Assembly (NCBI GenBank): GCA_007133255.1
Contig: SLMY01000080.1
Location: forward strand, 1 to 6,221
Length of the DNA: 6,221 bases
Direction of reading: 5' to 3'
Source of the DNA: Clostridiales bacterium
GTDB lineage: Bacteria; Bacillota; Clostridia; Saccharofermentanales; UBA5734
The translations under genes and the position numbers were made by a program. Below the pieces are notes generated by a model. It was not told the DNA's origin. It saw only the letters and a program-made list of their open reading frames with translations, and did not search any database. Shown here one piece after another: positions 1 to 5,197 of the stretch (its first letter is position 1; each line of letters begins with the position of its first letter).

Positions 1-64
1 ATCCGCCAATCTTTCAGTACCAGCGGTCGGCGGCCAATTAGCAAGCAGGGGGAAAACCATATGA
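1..64 (+). CDS. C-terminal end of an upstream gene (partial; possible ECF S component)
   Basis: The second reading frame is open from the left edge and stops at TGA 62-64, giving a tail that ends in VGGQLASRGKTI. The stop overlaps the ATG of the next gene in an ATGA arrangement, the same junction used at 618 and 1391, which is the main reason to accept this frame. The visible 20 residues are hydrophilic and show no domain. Genes at this place in ECF operons often encode the membrane-embedded S component that binds the substrate, but that is inference from position only. The first frame is also open from 1 to 60 but reads directly into the next gene, so it is not a separate gene. Confidence 0.5.
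   Translation, partial: SANLSVPAVGGQLASRGKTI
47..52 (+). promoter_or_regulatory. Ribosome binding site for the SUOX-like membrane protein
   Basis: AGGGGG lies 8 nt before ATG 61. It supports this ATG over a longer reading, since the frame stays open to the left edge. The site lies inside the end of the upstream gene, consistent with coupled translation. Confidence 0.6.
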
Positions 65-621
65 CAGACAGAAAAACAAATAAAAAAATCAAGCGAACCC
101 ATCTGGTTGTGTTTTCAATCTGCCTGGTATTGATCACTGTTATTGGCGTCACTTATTTTCTGCAGTCTGAGCAGCGAGAATCGGCGCTTGCCTATTATGA
201 ACGCCAGCAAATCTCACTCAATATTGAGAATCCAAAGACTGGCAGCAATCACTTTGTTGTCTCAAAAAGTGATTTAATGCTGTTGGAGATCCATAAAATC
301 AACGCGACCAGGCGGACAAGTGCCGGTGAAGTCTCTGAGCTAGTTTATGAGGGTGTGCTGCTTCGGGATTTGCTGGCAGCCTATCATGTGGATCAAGGTG
401 ATTTTGAGCAGGTGATTATCTTTGCTGTTGATGGTTATCAGTCAATTGTAGCCGCGGAGCGGCTCTATGATCAAGACCATGTTTACCTTGTTTTCATTGA
501 AGATGGCCTGCCTTTGCAAGATCGCGGCCAAATGGGTGACGGTCCTTATCTGCTGGTTATTCTTGAAGACACATTCAGCCAGAACTGGTGTAAGTATGTT
601 GTTGAGGTCACAGTGCGATGA
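61..621 (+). CDS. Membrane-anchored protein with a degenerate molybdopterin-oxidoreductase (SUOX)-like domain
   Basis: This 186-residue protein has a Lys/Arg-rich N-terminus (residues 1-12) and one hydrophobic segment (about 14-34). That predicts a cytoplasmic N-terminus and an outward-facing domain, and no lipobox is seen. Residues 51-186 resemble the small oxidoreductase molybdopterin-binding fold (sulfite oxidase/YedY type): a TSAGE stretch at 86-90, then YEGVLLRDLL (96-105), a DGYQS turn (124-128) and a GPYLLVILED strand (161-170) followed by NWCKYVVEV. At the TSAGE position enzymes of this superfamily carry the molybdenum-ligating cysteine; here there is Ser/Thr, so catalysis by bound Moco is doubtful. 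It sits directly before the ECF ATPases, where cobalt and nickel ECF operons carry an anchored accessory subunit (CbiN, NikL). It may therefore bind or present substrate outside the cell, which is inference. The domain assignment rests on motif pattern only. Confidence 0.68.
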   Translation: MTDRKTNKKIKRTHLVVFSICLVLITVIGVTYFLQSEQRESALAYYERQQISLNIENPKTGSNHFVVSKSDLMLLEIHKINATRRTSAGEVSELVYEGVLLRDLLAAYHVDQGDFEQVIIFAVDGYQSIVAAERLYDQDHVYLVFIEDGLPLQDRGQMGDGPYLLVILEDTFSQNWCKYVVEVTVR

Positions 622-1394
622 ATATCTGTGCATCCGAACTGAATTTCACATTTCCCGGAAAACGGACATCGCTCTTACGTGATGTTAATTTTACCTGGAA
701 ACAAGGACAGGTGGTTGTCCTTCAGGGTAAGAATGGCGTCGGAAAATCGACGTTAACAAGAATCATCTGCAAGGCACTGCCTGATGACTACGAAACCTGT
801 ATCTCCGGCTGCCTGTGTCTTGATTGTGTTCAAGCTGATCATCTGTCCGCGGATCAGCCTGCGGCACATGAAAGTCGAGATGAAGCAAAGAAGGCAGAAA
901 GTGCCCGTGTTAATCTGCTGACAATTGGGAGACGGCAAAGCGCTCAATACATCAGTGCTTTATTTCCCGACCCCGACCTGCAGATACTGACGCCAGACAC
1001 AGAAAGCGAGCTGGCCTTCGGCCTGGAGCAGCAGGGTATACCTGTTAACAGAATGAACGATATGATCAATGAGATTATATCAGAATTATCTTTGAAACCA
1101 CTTCGCTATCGTAATCCGAGACTTTGCTCCGGTGGTGAAAAACAGCTGATCTTGTTCGCGGCCATCCTTCTGATGAACAGGCCTTTTCTGATATTAGATG
1201 AAGCACTGGCCATGATCGATAACAGCCGGATTGACAAAGTAAAAGAAATGATCGCGCGGCATAAACGAGCATCAGCAGGCCTGTTACTTATAGACCATCA
1301 AGGTCGTTTTGACGATATAGCAGATGAAGTCTGGTCGCTTAAAGAAGGTCATCTGACGCTTCAAAGCAGGTGTCAAATGAGGGAATTGAAATGA
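618..1394 (+). CDS. ECF transporter ATP-binding protein, first A subunit
   Basis: This 258-residue ABC ATPase would power an ECF importer together with the next gene. Visible motifs are Walker A GKNGVGKST (37-45), a Q-loop in FPDPDLQIL (Gln 122), signature CSGGEKQ (170-176), Walker B FLILDE (190-195) and the switch histidine in LIDHQ (His 227). The FPDPD/Q region followed by a TESELAFGLE segment is typical of ECF ATPases. About 79 residues separate the Walker A lysine from the Q-loop glutamine, against 42 in the partner subunit. The extra length includes a charged stretch (about 76-97), preceded by a cysteine-rich segment (Cys 61, 65, 67, 70). The D-loop is unusual (ALAMID rather than SALD). 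Little remains after the switch region, so a full C-terminal EcfA dimerisation domain is absent. ATG 618 overlaps the previous stop (ATGA), with a modest GAGG at 604-607. The ECF assignment is firm; the substrate is unknown. Confidence 0.88.
   Translation: MNICASELNFTFPGKRTSLLRDVNFTWKQGQVVVLQGKNGVGKSTLTRIICKALPDDYETCISGCLCLDCVQADHLSADQPAAHESRDEAKKAESARVNLLTIGRRQSAQYISALFPDPDLQILTPDTESELAFGLEQQGIPVNRMNDMINEIISELSLKPLRYRNPRLCSGGEKQLILFAAILLMNRPFLILDEALAMIDNSRIDKVKEMIARHKRASAGLLLIDHQGRFDDIADEVWSLKEGHLTLQSRCQMRELK
1379..1384 (+). promoter_or_regulatory. Ribosome binding site deciding the start of the second ECF ATPase
   Basis: GAGGGA lies 6 nt before ATG 1391. It favours that ATG over the in-frame GTG at 1370, which would add seven residues (MSNEGIE) not expected in front of the first ATPase strand. 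ATG 1391 also gives an ATGA overlap with the previous stop. Confidence 0.7.
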
Positions 1395-2059
1395 TTCAAC
1401 TGCAAAATGTCACATTTGCCTATCCGTCACATATTCAGCAGCCAGTACTGTCTCATTTGTCCCTGAATCTTCGTCTGGATATCTGTACCGGTCTTATTGG
1501 CCGCAATGGCACCGGGAAGACAACCTTTGGCCTGCTGCTGATGGGCCTGCTTCAGCCAGTTGATGGAAATATTTATCTCAATGGCAAAAACTTAAAAGAC
1601 AGTCCCCTTCATCAAATTGGCAGTCAGATTGGCTATTTGTTTCAAAATCCGCGGCAGCAGCTTTTCGCCGATACGATTATAGATGAACTCTTATTTCCTT
1701 TTACTTTACAGCAAACCGATTCCTGTGAAGTCAGAAAACGAGCCGACCGGCTGCTGACTCTTTTCCAGCTTGACCAGAATCGAAACACAAATCCATTGTC
1801 GCTCAGTACAGGTGAGCAAAAAAGACTGGTTCTGGCAGCCTTAATGATGAACGATCCAGACTACCTGATTCTGGATGAGCCCACAAACGGCCTGGATCAG
1901 GAAAGCCGTGGTATTCTTGGAAATCTGATCACAGAAAGAATAATGATGGAAAAAGGTTTGCTTCTCATCAGTCATGACCAGCCTTTTGTCAATCAGCACT
2001 GTCATTCTGTTTTGTCTATGAATGAAAAAAATGTGCGGGAGGTGGCTTGTGCAACTTGA
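1391..2059 (+). CDS. ECF transporter ATP-binding protein, second A subunit
   Basis: This 222-residue ABC ATPase starts MIQLQNVTFAYP, with the aromatic A-loop at Tyr 11. It has Walker A GRNGTGKTT (37-45), Q-loop YLFQNPRQQLF (Gln 85), signature LSTGEQKR (138-145), Walker B YLILDEPTNGLD (158-169, including a canonical D-loop) and switch His 195 in LISHDQ. FQNPxxQLF is highly typical of ECF ATPases. It presumably forms a heterodimer with the preceding subunit and couples to EcfT through the Q-loop groove. At 222 residues it is clearly shorter than the usual 270-280 of shared (group II) EcfA proteins, lacking their C-terminal dimerisation region; this fits a dedicated, single-substrate system. The upstream in-frame GTG at 1370 is a less likely start. 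The stop overlaps the EcfT start by 11 nt. Confidence 0.9.
   Translation: MIQLQNVTFAYPSHIQQPVLSHLSLNLRLDICTGLIGRNGTGKTTFGLLLMGLLQPVDGNIYLNGKNLKDSPLHQIGSQIGYLFQNPRQQLFADTIIDELLFPFTLQQTDSCEVRKRADRLLTLFQLDQNRNTNPLSLSTGEQKRLVLAALMMNDPDYLILDEPTNGLDQESRGILGNLITERIMMEKGLLLISHDQPFVNQHCHSVLSMNEKNVREVACAT
2037..2042 (+). promoter_or_regulatory. Ribosome binding site deciding a GTG start for EcfT
   Basis: GGGAGG sits 6 nt before GTG 2049. The resulting protein begins MQLDPRAK, matching the usual EcfT opening, whereas the upstream ATG at 2022 would add nine residues read from inside the ATPase gene. Confidence 0.75.
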
Positions 2060-2765
2060 TCCGCGCGCCAAAATGCTGCCGGTTTGTCTGATGACAAGCC
2101 TGGCAATCATCAGAAACTCAACCTTTGAGCTTTTTGTGATCCTGATTCTGGCTTTATCCCTGGCGTTTCTTGTAAGAGCTAGTCTGGCAAAAGTCTTTTT
2201 CAAGCTGCGGCATCTGCTCTCAACTTTTCTGGGGATTTTTATCGTCCAGCTGATTTTTAACCGAAGCGGCGAGGCCCTGCTGACGGCAGGAAACAGGGTT
2301 ATTGTCACCGATTCAGGTCTTGAGAACGGGCTTGGTTTTGTACTTCGCATGATGATTATTCTTCTTTGCGGTACTGTTCTGGCGACATCGAGCAGCCAGG
2401 ATACAGTTAATAGTCTGGTTCAGCTAAAGCTGCCCTATACGCTTGCCTTTATGGTCATCACCGCTATCAGTTTCATACCCTTAATGGGACGTGAAGTCAG
2501 CCATACCCTTGTATCTTTGCAACTACGCGGAATCAACCTTAAAAAAATTCCTGCCCGTCAAAAAGTGAGAGCCTTTACTTATCTGTTTTTTCCGGTTATT
2601 ATGCAGACACTTGATAAAGCACAGGAACTGTCAATTGCCCTGGATCTTCGCGGTTTTCGTTCCGGCTTCAAAAGAACCAGCCGGATTAAGCTAAGACTAC
2701 GCTATACCGACTGGCTGGTTATGGCGCTATCGGTGCTGCTTTTCATCATGGCTTTATGGGTTTGA
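2049..2765 (+). CDS. ecfT: ECF transporter transmembrane coupling protein (EcfT/CbiQ family)
   Basis: This 238-residue integral membrane protein links the ATPases to the substrate-binding S component. It opens with LDPRAK, the conserved EcfT N-terminal motif. Hydrophobic segments lie at roughly 9-22, 26-42, 56-72, 97-113, 130-146 and 222-238. The cytoplasmic coupling helices carry the two expected Arg-Gly motifs, SLQLRGIN (156-163) and ALDLRGFR (197-204), which dock into the ATPase grooves. Length is close to the CbiQ/BioN range. GTG 2049 is chosen for its well-placed GGGAGG and motif alignment. The gene overlaps the second ATPase by 11 nt, and the mobB-like gene follows after 17 nt. The substrate cannot be read from this subunit. 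Confidence 0.92.
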   Translation: MQLDPRAKMLPVCLMTSLAIIRNSTFELFVILILALSLAFLVRASLAKVFFKLRHLLSTFLGIFIVQLIFNRSGEALLTAGNRVIVTDSGLENGLGFVLRMMIILLCGTVLATSSSQDTVNSLVQLKLPYTLAFMVITAISFIPLMGREVSHTLVSLQLRGINLKKIPARQKVRAFTYLFFPVIMQTLDKAQELSIALDLRGFRSGFKRTSRIKLRLRYTDWLVMALSVLLFIMALWV

Positions 2766-2770
2766 ACATC

Positions 2771-2776
2771 AGGAGG
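2771..2776 (+). promoter_or_regulatory. Consensus ribosome binding site of the mobB-like gene
   Basis: A perfect AGGAGG 6 nt before ATG 2783 sets the start and rules out the in-frame ATG 2756, which lies inside the end of ecfT. This is the only internal junction of the forward operon that does not overlap. Confidence 0.8.
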
Positions 2777-2782
2777 ACTTGC

Positions 2783-3547
2783 ATGCGAATACTATCTGTA
2801 TATGGTTCAACTAAAACTGGCAAAACAACCACAGTTGAAGCGATTATCAAAGAATTGCGCAAAAGAAGATATTCTGTTGGTTCAATTAAAGAAATTCATT
2901 ATGAACACTTTCAAATAGACCAGCCAGGCACTAACACCAGCCGGCATCGCCAGGCCGGATCACAGCTTGTGACAGCCAGAGGTCTTCATGAAACGGATAT
3001 CCTTTATAGTGAAAAGCTATCATTGGCGGACATTCTTAAGCATTATAGCCATGATTTTGTTATCTGCGAGGGAGTGGAAGACGCGAACATCGCTAAAATA
3101 TTGACCGGAGCAAGCAACCATGATCTTGATGAGCGCTGGGGTCCTTGTGTGATTGCCGTCAGCGGAGTTGTTTCGGCTCAGCTTGACTCGTATCGCGATG
3201 TCCAGGCCATAAACGCGCTCACTGATATTGATCAGCTTGTCAGTCTGATTGAAGAAAAAGCCATGCCGCTGCTGCCTGATGTTGACGCGGCGTGCTGTTC
3301 GGCTTGTGGTATGGACTGCCGGACATTCTGTGATAGTGTGTTAAAAGGAAAATCAAAGCACTCTGAATGCGTTCAGCAGCAGCAATCAGTTCATGTGTTT
3401 ATCAATGATCAGCCGCTTGATCTGGTGCCTTTTGTTCAGGATATGATCAGAGCAGCTTCTGCCGGTATGATCAGCCAGCTTCGCGGTTATCAGGAACAGG
3501 CTGATATACGTATCGAAATCAGGAATAACCATGATGCATCTACATGA
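2783..3547 (+). CDS. MobB-type P-loop protein with cysteine cluster and extra C-terminal domain
   Basis: This is a 254-residue protein. Residues 1-160 match the MobB family (GTP-binding partner in molybdopterin guanine dinucleotide synthesis): Walker A GSTKTGKTT (8-16), VGSIKEIHYEHF (32-43), the family motif DQPGTNTSRHRQAGS (46-60) and a Walker-B-like DFVICEG (91-97). Canonical MobB ends at about 170 residues. Here it continues with a cysteine cluster, C172-x2-C175-x3-C179-x3-C183-x12-C196, with Cys 171 adjacent; this could hold an iron-sulfur cluster or another metal. A short alpha/beta module (about 203-248) follows, reading VHVFINDQPLDLVPFVQDM and then a SQLRGY/IRIEI ending. Similar Cys-CG-x2-Cys tails occur on some archaeal and anaerobic MobB-like proteins, as I recall. 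No MobA partner is visible. It may handle a cofactor or metal delivered by the adjacent importer, which is inference. The next gene overlaps its end by 17 nt. Confidence 0.85.
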   Translation: MRILSVYGSTKTGKTTTVEAIIKELRKRRYSVGSIKEIHYEHFQIDQPGTNTSRHRQAGSQLVTARGLHETDILYSEKLSLADILKHYSHDFVICEGVEDANIAKILTGASNHDLDERWGPCVIAVSGVVSAQLDSYRDVQAINALTDIDQLVSLIEEKAMPLLPDVDAACCSACGMDCRTFCDSVLKGKSKHSECVQQQQSVHVFINDQPLDLVPFVQDMIRAASAGMISQLRGYQEQADIRIEIRNNHDAST

Positions 3548-4208
3548 TAAACCAGTCAAAATCTATAAAAGCAGGCAAAATCAGGTGATGATGATTTATG
3601 ATCAGAACAGCGATGCTTATTCGATTGTAAAAATATTCAAGGATCAGTCAAGCTGGCAGGCAGAACAGCGTTATTTAAACTATTTACGCCAGCAGGACCT
3701 GTCTGTACCAGAGATCACCTGTATTGAGCCGCTCATCCTTCATATGAAAGTCATTCAGGGTAAAACTGCTTGTGAGCTTATTGAGGATTATGAAGCAGCT
3801 GATCAGAATATGCCCGAACAAAACCTCCAGGCACTAGTCAGCCTGATGCGTGAAATTTATCAGACTCCGCTCTTTAGGGATAACCACCTGATTCTGGGTG
3901 ATGTCAACTGGCGCAATTTTCTGCTTAGTGACCAGGATCACAAAGTTTACCGCATTGACCTGGAATCAGTCCGGACAGGTGATATAACAGATGAGGCAGG
4001 CTCTCTGATCGCATTCCTGCTCACATACAAACCGGAGTTGACAAAGATTAAATGTCAGGCCGCCAGTCTGCTGTCTTCACTGCTATGTCAGCAGCTGGAC
4101 ATCAATAAAGACAGGTTGTCAGCAGCTGTCAGTAATCAGCTGAGGATAATTGATCAACGCCGCGGCACACAGTATCACCAGGCCTTCATTAGTCGTCATA
4201 TTTTTTAG
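3531..4208 (+). CDS. Small APH/RIO-like kinase-fold protein
   Basis: This 225-residue protein has a minimal protein-kinase-like fold. Visible elements are a beta-3 lysine in SIVKIF (Lys 34), a likely alpha-C glutamate in WQAEQRYL (Glu 45), a catalytic loop LGDVNWRNFLL (122-132; Asp 124, Asn 129), and the metal-binding aspartate in YRIDLES (Asp 143). These are the residues expected of an active ATP-dependent phosphotransferase of the aminoglycoside phosphotransferase/RIO/Bud32 type. The usual HGD is LGD, so the histidine is replaced by leucine. No glycine-rich loop is obvious. The substrate is unknown and might be a small molecule or a protein. ATG 3531 has AGGA at 3521-3524; ATG 3534 is an equally possible start. 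The 17 nt overlap with the mobB-like gene suggests the two act together. It ends the forward operon. Confidence 0.7.
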   Translation: MMHLHDKPVKIYKSRQNQVMMIYDQNSDAYSIVKIFKDQSSWQAEQRYLNYLRQQDLSVPEITCIEPLILHMKVIQGKTACELIEDYEAADQNMPEQNLQALVSLMREIYQTPLFRDNHLILGDVNWRNFLLSDQDHKVYRIDLESVRTGDITDEAGSLIAFLLTYKPELTKIKCQAASLLSSLLCQQLDINKDRLSAAVSNQLRIIDQRRGTQYHQAFISRHIF

Positions 4209-4215
4209 TTCAGTT

Positions 4216-5169
4216 TCACAACGTATGGCTGCCGCTGAATCCTTCTCCCAGGACTTCACGGGCTTCTGTGACAATGACAAAAGCGTCAGGATCAATCTGC
4301 TCGACGATTTGTTTAACATCCGGCACTTGCTTTCGTGATAAGACGCAAAGCAGGACATCTTTAGTTTTTCTCGTATACATGCCTTCGCCACGAAGTGATG
4401 TGACCCCGCGTTCCATTTTTGTCAGTATCTGCTGCGCTATTTCTTCACTTTTATCTGAAATGATATAGGCGGTTCGACAATAATCAAATCCTTCCAGCAG
4501 GATATCAATACTTTTAGCCGTCAGATACATGGCGATAAAGGAGTACATGGCCAGAAGAATACTTGGCTCTGAACCATGCCGATAAGCGATTGCCGAAGCG
4601 AAGACTATTAAAGCATCCATGATCATCAGAATCTGCCCCATACTGATGATCTTTATCCTCTTGCGCACCAGCATAGCGATAATATCGGTGCCGCCGGTTG
4701 TAAATCCGCCGCGGAAAATCATTCCCAGGCCGATGCCGTACAAGGCACCGCCAAAAAGGCAGTAAATCAGCGGATCAGCGCCGCCAGACGCCAGGGGGCG
4801 GTTGATATATTCCGTATACCAGCCCGACATCATCGGCTCTGTAAGATCAATAATCACTGAATATACCAAGGTTCCTATGACACTTTTACTGACAAACTGA
4901 AGGCCTATCATGAAATATCCCATGATTAGAAGTGGAATATTCAGAATGATGAACATAAGACCAAATGATAAAAACTCACCCCGTCCGGTTAGCTGGTATA
5001 TAATCGATACGATTCCGGAAATACCGCCCATCGTCAGCTTGATCGGCACATAAAACACATTGATCGCCATAGCTGTGATCAGTCCGCCTGCCAGCAGCAG
5101 CAAAATATCACGCGTCACTCTATACCACTTTGCCTGGCTGATCAGCGCATGACGACGTGAAGTCACCAT
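4216..5169 (-). CDS. YitT-family membrane protein with C-terminal DUF2179 domain
   Basis: This 317-residue protein has an N-terminal membrane region with hydrophobic segments at roughly 22-42, 47-62, 70-88, 97-110, 136-152, 178-196 and 203-220. It contains the family glycine motifs MGGISGI (47-53) and FRGGFTTGGTDIIA (152-165). Residues 229-309 form the cytoplasmic DUF2179 domain, with YIISDKSEEIAQQI, RGVTSLRGEGMY and a closing DAFVIVTEAREVLGEGF. The family is widespread in Bacillota; its molecular role is not settled. A longer reading from TTG 5211 would add 14 residues and overlap the M24 gene, but ATG 5169 has far better support from the ribosome binding site. It lies 28 nt behind the M24 peptidase gene and is probably co-transcribed with it. 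Its stop is only 7 nt from the stop of the convergent kinase gene. Confidence 0.93.
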   Translation of the reverse strand: MVTSRRHALISQAKWYRVTRDILLLLAGGLITAMAINVFYVPIKLTMGGISGIVSIIYQLTGRGEFLSFGLMFIILNIPLLIMGYFMIGLQFVSKSVIGTLVYSVIIDLTEPMMSGWYTEYINRPLASGGADPLIYCLFGGALYGIGLGMIFRGGFTTGGTDIIAMLVRKRIKIISMGQILMIMDALIVFASAIAYRHGSEPSILLAMYSFIAMYLTAKSIDILLEGFDYCRTAYIISDKSEEIAQQILTKMERGVTSLRGEGMYTRKTKDVLLCVLSRKQVPDVKQIVEQIDPDAFVIVTEAREVLGEGFSGSHTL

Positions 5170-5176
5170 TTCAGAT

Positions 5177-5186
5177 CCTCCCTCCC
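5177..5186 (-). promoter_or_regulatory. Ribosome binding site deciding the YitT-family start
   Basis: On the reverse strand GGGAGGGAGG ends 7 nt before ATG 5169, a near-ideal site. It outweighs the upstream TTG 5211, which has only a weak AGGG at a longer distance. Confidence 0.8.
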
Positions 5187-5197
5187 GCAGCACGTTA

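Noticed and set aside
1..60. N-terminal extension of the SUOX-like protein in the first frame
   Set aside because: The frame is open, but AGGGGG and ATG 61 fit well, and the Lys-rich stretch then membrane segment is a normal N-terminus.
1841..2350. Reverse-strand open frame of 169 codons across the second ATPase and ecfT
   Set aside because: It is antisense to two well-supported genes, has no recognisable domain and composition typical of a shadow frame.
3230..3806. Frequent GATCAG hexamers, especially in the mobB-like and kinase genes
   Set aside because: Spacing is irregular, reading frames differ, and most copies are explained by Asp-Gln and Ile-Ser codon pairs; no array or operator pattern is seen.
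4162..4235. Inverted repeat GCGGCA/TGCCGC spanning the convergent junction
   Set aside because: The arms are only 6 nt and 62 nt apart with no T-run after them, so it does not look like a terminator.
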